Shown piece after piece: positions 1-8,385 of a stretch of 10,039 bases of DNA. The stretch spans positions 1 to 10,039 of the forward strand of contig JAMQCK010001282.1 of assembly GCA_024196135.1 (NCBI GenBank), written 5' to 3'. This DNA is from Pleurotus ostreatus/Saccharomyces cerevisiae fusant (taxonomy: Eukaryota > Opisthokonta). A model generated the notes under the pieces. It made no database searches. It saw only the letters and a program-made list of their open reading frames with translations, and was not told the DNA's origin. Position numbers and translations under genes: made by a program. The first letter of the stretch is position 1. Each line of letters begins with the position of its first letter.

Positions 1-2333
1 CCGCGCCACGTCCCGCGCGTCACGCCACGAGAATCCGGCTGCGACGGTGCAGCCGGATTATCGCTCGTCCAGCTGTTGATGGTGACCTGGGGACGACCGC
101 CCGCGAAGGCGAGTGTCGTCGCGATCTCGAGCGTGCGGGCGCCGCCTTGGCCAGAGGAGAGCGTGAAGGTGACCTTCGCTGCTCCGACATCCTTGAAGAT
201 CGCCATGGGGAACCCGGAAGCGTCGTTCCCGACAGTGAAAGATCTGCAGGATTATGAGAACCCGTAGAGCCAGGATGGTGAGCTCTGCACGCACGAGACG
301 GCCCAATTGCCCATGCGGCTATCACTCGGGCTGCGGAGAGGGATTAGGATCATTCAGGAGGAAATCCTGGAAGAAAGCGCACTGCATCGTCTCAATTTTG
401 CTGTATCACACGTTAGAAAAGTCGCCGTAAATGATTCGAGCGCACGCACTCTGCATTCAAGAAGCCCCGAGGCGTCCCATCGTAGTCGCCAATTTGCCAG
501 ATGACGTCCGGACGCTGCAGGAATGCCTTCAGTGGAATGAACGGGAGGAGGGTCAGTTTGCACGCACGTCAATCGTGGACGCAATGTTCGAGGACCCAAC
601 ATTGCCAGCCGAGATAGTCACCGACTGAGTAGCGATAGCAAGCTCGAACTCGTACACTGCCGATTCGTCAACATACGCTCGACGACAATCATCAGCAGAA
701 CGTACGCGTCATGGTGTATGTCCCGGGCTTCATGTACGGGCTCGTGTATGAGCCGTCCGAGCTCGTGCGTACCCTAGAGAACGTGACTGTCAGAATATGT
801 ATAGGGTGGGCGTTCACCGCCACCTGTATGAAGAGACTCACCAGTACTGCGCGTCGCTGTTGGACCATCCGATGCTGATGTAGGACGACCAGTCGGAGTT
901 GAAGCCGCTGGCCTTGCCCGTCACGCGACCGCGCTGGCTCTCGGGTACGTAACCTTCGATGTCGAGGTCATCGTAAAACGAGGTGTCTGTAGAAGTAAGC
1001 AGCGGAGGCGGAAGATGCTGTCAATTCGCGGCGCTGGTTGGCTTTGATCATGAACGCACCGATGTCGCCAGAAGGAGCTGAGCCCGTCGTATATGTGATT
1101 GCGCTGAGCAGCAGTCAAGGACTTGCATGACGAATAATATACCGCCACTCACTATGGACCATGCAAGCCCATCCTGTACGACTCGGTCTGCGCGTGGTTG
1201 GAGTTCTGAAAACTGACTTCAGTCCCAAGCCCATTTCGTACGCGCCAATCTCACCATGTCTACAAAGAATATCAATGTTAGCACCTATTCCCATACCCAT
1301 CAAGTTCATCGACACTCACAGAAGTACAGCTCCTGCTGATCCCCGCCCTGATTGTCGATATCCCTGAAGAACGGACCGCCCGACGACCCCTCGAAGCCCG
1401 TGCCGGGCACGATCATGTACGCGCCGATGCCGGAGCCAGTCACGCCATGCACTTGGTCGTCGATGAACTGGCGGGACGAGTAGAACTTGGAGCGCGTCTC
1501 GCCGTTGACGGTGAAGACGTCGGAGCCTTCGATGGCGGTGCCGCCTGGGGTGAATTTTGGTCAGATTTGGGTACGAAAGAACTTCGCTTGTTGGGAAAGG
1601 GATTTTCTAGGAGTTCAATGAAGACTCACCTGCGATATCCGAGGCCGCGACCCCGTTGGGAAGCGCCGACTTTTTGAGGCGGGCGATGAAGCGCAGTTCG
1701 CCAACCGAGGGCTCAGAAGAGGTGCTAGGGAATAAATTTAGCATCATCGAGGAATTGGCATGTACAAGAGGCTTACTAGGTCGCCATATGAATGCTGGGG
1801 TCATTGTACTTGGCCACGTACTGTGAGAAATATGGGATCAGTCTAACTAGGAGACCGCGGACGAGCTATAGATGACGCACGTAGTGTACGATACCCGATG
1901 CCGTGCAAGGAATCGTAATGTAGTTGTTGTCGTGACCGCCTTGGCTCTGTCCAATCTTCAGTGATTTGTTGGCTATCATTTTATGGACCGCACTCACCCA
2001 AGTACAGCTAGCGCCAATCCCAGACGCGATTTGACTGTGCTTGCTGGAGTCTTGGGTCTGGAAGCGAGGACATCAGTTAAATATCTCGCGCCCTAGTCGA
2101 AAACGTACCTCCACATCGTTGAAAACAATGGAGGTGAGGTCGCCGGATGAACTGTCAACTACGAAGTATGAGTGTTGGCGCGTAAAAGAGATGAAGAATA
2201 AGCACGTACCCGTGAAGACCAAGCCAGCATTGGTGTCGACAATAAAGCTGCTTCCGCTTTCTGTGAGGCCGAAACCGGCGTGCACAAGCGGAAGCGCAGC
2301 AAGCGCGAGACCGATGAAGGAAAGACCAACCAT
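1..2333 (-). CDS. Secreted rhamnogalacturonan lyase, polysaccharide lyase family 4 (3' end outside window)
   Basis: Predicted to cleave rhamnogalacturonan I of pectin by beta-elimination outside the cell. The start ATG at 2333 opens a signal peptide (about residues 1-19, ending VHA). The mature start [15 protein letters not shown] and later segments ([62 protein letters not shown]) match PL4 enzymes. R126, K166 and H227 (107, 147 and 208 after signal removal) line up closely with the Arg107/Lys150/His210 known from Aspergillus aculeatus lyase. Exons: 2333-2210, 2158-2109, 2057-1998, 1946-1881, 1820-1777, 1724-1630, 1544-1320, 1259-1255, 1205-1153, 1103-1060, 986-842, 773-706, 656-568, 514-450, 400-383, 330-295, 243-1. 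All phases join without a stop, giving about 476 residues; family members are near 520-530, so about 50 C-terminal residues of the carbohydrate-binding-like domain are missing. Very intron-dense: 16 introns, most 49-60 nt. Confidence 0.93.
32..59. repeat. Perfect 11-bp inverted repeat with 6-nt loop inside the lyase coding region
   Basis: AATCCGGCTGC at 32-42 is the exact reverse complement of GCAGCCGGATT at 49-59, separated by GACGGT. It lies in the last visible exon of the lyase, over the codons for [10 protein letters not shown] near the predicted join to the C-terminal domain. The stem could form in DNA or mRNA. The protein it encodes is itself partly repetitive (NPAAP/PSQPD), so the symmetry may be a by-product of codon choice. 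Confidence 0.6.
1255..1259 (-). other. 5-nt microexon (exon 8) of the PL4 lyase
   Basis: Between introns 1319-1260 (GTGAGT...TTTGTAG, with a GCTAAC branch site) and 1254-1206 (GTGAGA...TTTTCAG) lies the 5-nt exon ACATG. It completes the Tyr codon begun by exon 7 and supplies Met, giving the family motif [10 protein letters not shown] next to the likely catalytic His227. Skipping it joins T to AAC and makes an immediate TAA. Retaining the second intron runs into TGA. Only the microexon keeps the frame and the conserved YMN. Confidence 0.85.
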
Positions 2334-2987
2334 AGCGAGGCCCTTACGAAGCTGGGGGGTTCTAGCTCAAGACTGACTGACATCGCTGAGGACCTTATGT
2401 AGAGCCCTGCCATGCATTTTTCCGAGCATCAGGCAGAGAACGCGCCGCCCAGTTCAGCTCGCGTCCGTTACCTCGCACTGCGCTGCGGTTCCGTGTGAAG
2501 ACCGGAGGCTGGTTGCTAGAGCATAACATAGGTACAGAGGGGAAGACTTCGGAGCGGGGGACAGCGCACGGAGGAAGCTCAGAAGACCAAGCACAATGAA
2601 TGGTGGTCGCATGCGGCAGGGCAGAATGCAGCGGGCCGCTTGGTGGAGGTCGCGCTCCCATGATTGCCCTGTGACTGGGTTGTATGAAGCTGAATCTCGC
2701 ATTATCGGAATTATATGATGGCGACAGAAGGACAAAGACCAGTAATAGAGCAAGGGGCACTCCTGGACATGAGAGGAGAGGACAAGCCCTGAATTGGCGC
2801 TATCGGCACTGCGCACGTGCAAAATCCGACGTCGGCCCGCGCATCCGATGTTGAACTTCGCTCAAGTCCGCCCTAACAGTCTCCTACTTCCTACCATCAC
2901 CACCATCCCAACCACGCGCGGCTCGACTTGATTCGCCTGTCACATCAATCTACCGGTCTCACTCTCTTGATCTTGTTTCTTGTGGTC
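2334..2987. promoter_or_regulatory. Divergent intergenic promoter region between lyase and hypothetical gene
   Basis: No gene is supportable here. For the lyase (leftward), a TATA-like CTACATAAGG lies on the minus strand about 60-70 bases before the ATG. Two SYGGRG-type sites, the consensus of the CreA/Mig1 carbon repressor, occur at 2352-2357 (CTGGGG) and 2554-2559 (GCGGGG); such sites are short and common, so this is suggestive only. For the rightward gene, a pyrimidine-rich stretch (about 2879-2915, CTCCTACTTCCTACCATCACC) resembles fungal transcription start regions. A 27-codon upstream ORF at 2848-2931 would be translated if the mRNA starts before it. Confidence 0.4.
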
Positions 2988-3698
2988 ATGGCCGAAAGCA
3001 GCACAGAATCGACGCCTTCCGGCGCGGCTCCCTTGCGCGAGTTCACTATAATAATCGAGAGAATAATACCACCCGGCGTCAACATCCGCGACATAAAGGT
3101 CGAGCATTACTTCAGGCAGTCGCCTCCATCATATATCCTCGGTTACATCGTAAATCCGAAATCGATATACGAGTGGCACAAGCGGAATGCGAAGGAACGG
3201 GAGACAGAGCAAGACACCCTCGACATGTACCTTGACAGCCTTAAAAAGCAGGTTGGCATCGAATGGGGCACGGGCCTGCAGAAGGAGACTATCGACGGCG
3301 AAGAACATTGGCTTATCTTCTGCTTCCAGTCACCTCGCAAGGAAGATGTACTGGCGATCGACAGGAGACTCATAGAGAACTTCCGTCGGGTGACGCGTAT
3401 GGGCTCGGACCCTATGCTCATCATCTACAAGCATCCAAAGGTGCGTATGCCTCGCATTATTAGCCTCGCAGCCCTAACATCACGCCCTCTACAGTGCTAC
3501 GTTTGCTAACAAGCACTGCTTCAAGCCGCGGAACGTCCAGCTCGCCCTGTCGTCGATATCATTGGCCGACGTTTAGCTCGAGAACTCCCTGTTATGCTCC
3601 CTGCGAGACACAAGCCACGGTTCCTCCACATAGCATTGGGTGCTGCCACCGTTGCTTGCGGCCATACTTGTTATGATAGTTTACGTGCTACTACTTAG
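2988..3698 (+). CDS. Hypothetical protein, about 209 aa, two exons
   Basis: I do not recognise this protein. The ATG at 2988 has a good context (GTCATGG) and follows an in-frame stretch without another ATG. Exon 1 (2988-3444) encodes a charged, mixed alpha/beta-like protein with EFTIIIERIIPPGVNIRDIK, EHYFRQSPPSYILGY and HWLIFCFQSPRKEDVLAIDR. The 3' end is uncertain. My preferred intron is 3445-3525 (GTATGC donor, GCTAAC branch site at 3505-3510, CAAG acceptor), which opens a clearly coding-like frame (RPVVDIIGRRLARELPVM) to a TAG at 3696-3698. The alternative GTGCGT donor at 3441 with CTACAG at 3494 stops after four codons (CYVC) at 3509; retaining that 54-nt segment also stays in frame to 3509. 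An acceptor at 3513 is also possible. The C terminus has a weakly hydrophobic stretch (FLHIALGAATVACG), not a convincing membrane segment. No signal peptide from the chosen ATG. Confidence 0.6.
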
Positions 3699-4049
3699 TT
3701 CAAGTTAGTGTGGCCCTCCATACCATTTATTGGACTTCGAACGGGCTTTACAGTAAGTCTGCGTGTGTGATGATATGTATATAGCTACGCGGGCGTGGTG
3801 TCCCTTCAAGCGCATCGCACTGACACGCGCCACTGTCACTGCGCGGAATTTGAGGCGCACTCAGCATTCGGGGTCTCGGACCGGTTGTCCGCGTGCACAG
3901 AGAGAAGGCGCCGAGCAGATCGGCGCGCTTGACCGGCGCCATCACCATCTCTCTCGTCGTACGATTCCAAGGGCTACTCTTAAGGAGCAGAACTTGTTGC
4001 TGAGCCGATACCGAAACCCTGAGCCTGTCTTGAGCCCTCAGAAGAAACG
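3699..4049 (+). promoter_or_regulatory. Intergenic region upstream of the CBS-domain gene
   Basis: No gene seen. It should hold the 3' UTR of the hypothetical gene and the promoter of the CBS-domain gene. A TATA-like TATATAG lies at 3778-3784, about 270 bases before the ATG at 4050, which is far for a TATA box unless the 5' UTR is long. Open frames here on both strands have no recognisable protein content. Confidence 0.3.
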
Positions 4050-4829
4050 ATGGCGACAACTGCTACCCTCCCCGTCACGGAGTCGTCCATCCTGATGAAC
4101 GCCCCTGGGGATAAGTATCGCGGTGCGGTGGTCGAGGTGCGCTGACGCGCTCGCTGACCGAGAGGGATGGTTGACTGATGATCCGCGCGCGGTGCAGGAT
4201 CTGCAACTTCAGCCCGCCTTCGCGCTGCCATCGACAGAGGCTGTCTCCCGGGCGATCGAGCTTGCTTACGATCGTGACTTCTCTCATATCCCGGTCCTGG
4301 ACAAGCGGAGAAGACTTCTTGGCTATGTGGATGTGGCGAAGCTCAAGAAGACCTGGGAGGCAGGCGGTGCGGACCCGGTACGTGGTCTCGCGTTGCGCTT
4401 TCGCCTGAGACTCATGGTTCTTTGCGTCTATGCTTCATTCTCCATCGACTGTATTCCCCATCGACTATTCACCCATACTCATCTTTGAATGTCACTCAAG
4501 AACGCACCTGTATCGCAGTTTATGACCAGGTTCAAGCGATCATCATCAGAACCGTACACGACGATCACGCCGGCTACACCCCTTGCTGACCTTGAGGACT
4601 TCTTGAAGGCCAACCTGTTTGCATTGGGTGCGTGTACCGCTCTTCTCTGTACCTGGAATGTCCCATCGTATCACCGTTACCCCACCTCTTCCATCCATCC
4701 ACCGATGCTCTTGCTGCGAACGCCCGCTGACCTTCCGTTTCAACAGTAACGGACGACGACAGGAAGTTCGTGCTCGGTGTTGTCACGGCGCAAGATCTGG
4801 AGAACTTCGTCAGCCGTCGCGGCTTCTGA
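4050..4829 (+). CDS. Small tandem CBS-domain protein (158 aa)
   Basis: A stand-alone CBS pair (Bateman module), a fold that usually binds adenine nucleotides and acts as an energy or ligand sensor. No enzyme domain is attached, and its partner is not deducible. Exons 4050-4136, 4198-4377, 4501-4627 and 4747-4829 join in frame to a TGA, with introns of 61, 123 and 119 nt. After a short N terminus (NAPGDKYRGAVVEDL), CBS 1 spans about residues 30-80 (PSTEAVSRAIELAYDRDFSH, then IPVLDKRRRLLGYVDVAKL). CBS 2 spans about 90-155 (APVSQFMTRF, TITPATPLADLEDFL, FALVTDDDRKFVLGVVTAQD). Both copies show the family pattern of a threatened-by-default helix, a central strand ending in V(T/L)D, and LG(Y/V)V before the last helix. 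Similar short CBS proteins occur across ascomycetes and basidiomycetes. The two longer introns differ from the roughly 50-nt introns around it. Confidence 0.87.
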
Positions 4830-5349
4830 ATTACTCGCGCACGTTCGAGCAAAGCAAATTGCGTCTGAGCATCGATGAAGTCTCGGCAACTGGGGACCTC
4901 CGCTCCTTGCCGCGGGTGCGGCTCGAGGCTGGAGGGCTCACGGTGCTTCTCGTTGACCTTCTACTTATTTGGCTGGTCAGTGATCGGCTTGTCTATCCCA
5001 TCCTAGTTCAACACGCAGGCAGTATGTATCAATACCTTAGATAGAAGCTTGGTAGTCTCTCATCATTTTCCTGACATCCTTGCTAAGCCTTCCTAGACAC
5101 CTTCTCTCTCGTAAGTCAACGCAAGCTGAGCACCGAGTGCGCATCGAAGCTGTTCTGTCTTCAACTTCGTGAATGTTGTTGTAGCCCGCACGTGATACGC
5201 ACGCATTGAGTTAAAATTAAACCCGTCCTGCACCTTGTCCTTGACGCTCATCATCGCCTGCGGCTTGGAAATGCTCGGCTTCCTCACCTAGACGGCCCAC
5301 ATTACGACCTGCATTCTAGACTTTTGACACGCTCACCCAATTGCCACCC
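4830..5349 (+). promoter_or_regulatory. Intergenic region and 5' leader of the Bur1-like kinase, with possible 5' UTR intron and uORF
   Basis: No protein-coding gene is supportable. A strong donor GTAAGT at 5111 with an acceptor GTTGTAG ending at 5184 could be a 74-nt intron in the kinase 5' UTR, preceded by the pyrimidine-rich CACCTTCTCTCTC. Downstream of it, a six-codon upstream ORF (ATG at 5271, TAG at 5289-5291, peptide MLGFLT) would precede the kinase ATG at 5350. An E-box CACGTG is at 5189-5194. These are sequence-pattern inferences only. Confidence 0.35.
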
Positions 5350-8300
5350 ATGGCACCGACTGCAGAAAAGCGCAAGGCCTCCGGCTCGCCTGAAGGCGCC
5401 AGGCCCTCAAAGCGTCCGGATAGCCCAGAGGAGGGCGAAGTCGACGACCCGAATCCCCCACCCAAACCAGTCAGCTTGTCTTTGCCAGCGAAGCCGGCCC
5501 CGGCGAAGAAGGCAACGACAGCATTTCCGTTCAAGAAGAGGGAGGCCGGTCCGCCTTTGAACGTGTTCGAGCGGGCGGAAGCCAGCATTAAGGGGAGCAG
5601 CAGTAGGAATAGAGGCGACTCGTACCGGCCCTCACCACCCCGCTCGCGTTCGCGCAGTCGGTCTTCTTCGCCCAGACAGCAGCATCGGCTACCCCAGCAG
5701 CGGTCTACACGCAGTCCGTCTGCATCCTCATACAGCCCGGCGCCAAGCCATGACAGCCGAGGACGGGACTACGACAGAGATTACCGACGGAGTCATCACC
5801 ACCGCAGGCCGCACGGGGACCGCGATCGACGGCTGTACCTTCCGACTGGCGATGACCGCGCCCCGCGGCCGATCGACGAGCCGCGCTCTTACCGCCCGCC
5901 TCAAGTGTCGGATTGGAGAAGTCGGGCAGATGATTACGACCGCTATGACAGACGCGGGGGCTATGATGACCGGGACTACTATGCGCGGGATAGACGCGAC
6001 CGGTCACCTCCGTCTCGACGCGGGGATTCGTACCGGCCAGGTGCTTGGTCACCACCACCACCTCGACGCCACTCCCCACTGCCACGTCGTCCACCGTCGC
6101 CACCTGCCTATCGCCCCATATCACCCGCGTCGTACCGGCCACAATCTCCCGGCGTGTATAAACCTCAGTCTCCTGGCGCGTACCGACCGCAGTCACCTCC
6201 GCGAGACCCCGCACCGCGCGCACCTCCACTCGTATCCTCACCTTCATCCAAGCCACCTCCTCCGCCTCCCGCCGATGGCGCGCCTCCACCTCCCGTATCA
6301 CCTCCGCCAGCACCGCCGCCAGACCGCAGGCTAGAGAGCGCTATACCCCCCTTGCCCGCGACCCATGCCTCAATTTCGATCGCAATGAAGCGCCCGCCCG
6401 CGCCTGCGGGGCACCATTCTCCGAAGCCTATGTCTTTGCCGCCGACGGACGCAAGCGCCGCGCTCAAGGCGAAAGAGGCCAAGAAGACCGAGTCGCCGGA
6501 AAAGGAGCAGAATTTGCGAGCGGTGGTCGCGCGCAAGGTGCACCGTCCGCTACGCTCGCGGGAGGAGGAAAAGGCGGCGTATGGGCGTGTCTTTACCGGT
6601 TGTGGCCTGCAGTCGGACTACGAGGTCACGACGAAGCTTGGAGAGGGTACTTTTGGGTATGTGTCATGCCTATTCGCTCAGACTCGCCGTCTAACCCGTC
6701 ATGTAGTGAGGTGCACAAGGCGCTCCACACCTCGACCAACCGGCTCGTCGCGCTCAAACGCATCCTAATGCACAATGAGAAGGAGGGCATGCCCGTAACG
6801 GCCCTGCGAGAGATTAAGATCTTGAAGGCGCTGAAGCACCCGCATATCGTACCTCTCGTCGACATGTTCGTTGTGCGCAGCAATCCGAAGGACCCGCTCT
6901 CGGTGTACATGGTGTTCCCGTATATGGACCACGATCTGGCTGGTCTTTTGGAGAACGAGCGCGCGCATTTGCAGCCCAGCCACATCAAGCAGTACATGAA
7001 GCAGCTGCTTGAGGGCACGGAGTACATGCATAAGGTGCGTTCTTGCGTTGTATGTCGTGGAAGTCAGGGTTCTGACGCCAATGAAGAACAACATCGTCCA
7101 TCGCGATATGAAGGCAGCGAACCTGCTCATTAACAATGAGGGCTGCCTGCAGATTGCTGATTTCGGTCTTGCGCGTGCATTCGATCCAAGGGTCTCGCAG
7201 GGCTTGGTCGATAAGCGGTATACCAACTGTGTGGTGACTCGCTGGTACCGTCCACCTGAGCTCTTGCTTGGCGCGCGGCAGTACGGCGGGGAGATTGACT
7301 TGTGGGGTATCGGGTATGTATACTCGACGTTTCGACCGACTTCGTTGCTCACACCTGCTTAGCTGCGTTCTCGGCGAGATGTTCGTGCGGCATCCTATCC
7401 TGCCAGGCTCCTCCGACCTCGATCAAGTCGACCGCATTTGGCAACTCTGTGGTACGCCGAACCAGCAGACCTGGCCGAACTTCGACGAGCTCCCTGGCTG
7501 CGAGGGCGTTCGACGCTTCCAGCAGTACCCGAAGCAGCTTCACAAGCAGTTCCATGCGTAAGCCTGATGTCCTAGTCCGCACATGCGCGGGTGTTCACCA
7601 AGTCGCAGCTTCGGGAAGGATACGTGCAGCCTGCTGGACGCGCTGCTGACATGCAACCCGCGCGAGCGTATCACGGCGACTGAGGCGCTCGACCATGAGT
7701 GGTTCTGGAATGCGCCGTTCCCGGCGGATCCTAAGAAGTGCGCATCATCTTCTCCATCCCTGACCCCACCTTATTGACCTCATCTCTTTTCTGCAGTCTC
7801 CCGCAATACGAAGCCTCGCACGAGCTCGACAAGCGCGGGCACCATCGCGCAGGTCCACCGCCCGAGCAGCGCAATCCCAATCCCAATGCCGTCCCGCCCC
7901 ATGGCCCGCCGTTCCATTTCAACAGGGGCGGCGGGCCACCGCGCACGGGGTTCAATCGTGGGGGAGCCGGTCCGCCCCCTTTCAATCCGAATGCGCCGCC
8001 GGCGTTCAATGGGCCGCCGCCTGCGTTTGGTGGACCGCCGCCGTTTGCGGGTGGTCGTGGGCCTATGCATGGAGGGCCGCCACCTTTCAATGCGAACGGT
8101 ATGCATGGCGGAGGGTATGGTGGAGATAGAGGCTATGGCGGTGATAGGGGAGGAGGATATGGCGGTGATCGAGGTTATGGCGGTGGTGATCGGGGAGGCT
8201 ACCGTGGTGGCAGGCGGGGCGGAGATCGTCGGGGTCCGCCTGGTGGTATGTCGCGAGGACCTGCGGGGCTACCTCCCAAGCCTGGCTTGCCACCCAGGCC

Positions 8301-8385
8301 GCCGATGGGCATGCCACCGAGGGATAGTGGGCCGCCGCCGCCTTCGAGAAACGGCAGCAGTGCGTCGGTGTTGAATTACGATTGA
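5350..8385 (+). CDS. BUR1: CDK9/Bur1-class transcription elongation kinase with SR-rich N-tail and RGG/PPPF-rich C-tail (924 aa)
   Basis: A nuclear cyclin-dependent Ser/Thr kinase predicted to phosphorylate the RNA polymerase II CTD and Spt5, with a cyclin partner not seen here. Start ATG 5350 has a strong context (CACCCATGGC). Exons 5350-6656, 6707-7034, 7087-7313, 7363-7557, 7609-7737 and 7797-8385 join in frame; introns are 49-59 nt. Kinase domain about residues 425-735: glycine loop LGEGTFGEV (430-438), Lys453 (VALK), PVTALRE helix (465-471), [10 protein letters not shown] with Asp552, DFG at 570-572, T-loop [15 protein letters not shown] with Thr591. [21 protein letters not shown] and ADFGLARAF place it with CDK9/Bur1 rather than CDK12/Ctk1 (HRDIK.SN). 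The N-terminal 420 residues are disordered: [18 protein letters not shown] (98-108), Arg/Asp/Tyr-rich runs, a Y[RK]PxSP repeat and long polyproline. Residues about 745-924 hold [10 protein letters not shown] and GGYGGDRG repeats. The BUR1 name rests on motif class; orthology is untested. Confidence 0.92.
6109..6204 (+). repeat. Four tandem 24-nt units encoding Y-[R/K]-P-[I/Q]-S-P-x-x in the kinase N-tail
   Basis: Residues 254-285 of the Bur1-like kinase are four perfectly spaced octads: [32 protein letters not shown] (units start at 6109, 6133, 6157 and 6181). Y1, P3, S5 and P6 are invariant, the same register as Y1, P3, S5 and P6 of the polymerase II CTD heptad YSPTSPS, with one extra residue per unit. 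Codons differ between units (TAT/TAC, TCA/TCT), so the protein pattern, not a recent DNA duplication, is what is kept. Confidence 0.85.
8101..8232 (+). repeat. Degenerate repeats encoding [11 protein letters not shown] in the kinase C-tail
   Basis: From residue 831 on, the C-tail is a run of GYGGDRG-like units ([32 protein letters not shown]) passing into [12 protein letters not shown]. At DNA level the unit is close to TATGGCGGTGAT(A/C)G(A/G)GG, so it probably grew by slippage. RGG/GY-rich tracts commonly bind RNA and drive condensate formation; that role here is an inference. Confidence 0.8.

Noticed and set aside
2395..2760. 121-codon minus-strand frame starting with a hydrophobic MPLALLLVFVLL stretch
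   Set aside because: The leader looks like a signal peptide, but the rest has no domain, no splice-joined extension and lies in the divergent promoter; most likely chance.
2928..2987. Hydrophobic in-frame extension (LTLLILFLVV) before the hypothetical gene's ATG
   Set aside because: It has no ATG; the frame begins at TTG. The ATG at 2988 has good context, so a signal peptide is not supported.
3441..3509. Short gene model for the hypothetical protein ending CYVC at 3509
   Set aside because: It leaves the clearly coding-like frame 3526-3698 unexplained; kept only as an alternative in the gene entry.
4830..5044. Hydrophobic plus-strand frame (LLVDLLLIWLV) after the CBS gene stop
   Set aside because: It is out of frame with the CBS gene, has no start of its own in good context and no family resemblance; treated as 3' UTR.
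5093..5287. 64-codon minus-strand frame head-to-head with the kinase
   Set aside because: Some coding-like composition, but it overlaps the kinase leader, contains an AT-rich patch unlike its surroundings and matches nothing known.
5705..6313. 202-codon open frame on the minus strand
   Set aside because: It is a shadow of the low-complexity Arg/Pro-rich first exon of the kinase; its own translation has no family features and composition mirrors the plus-strand codons.
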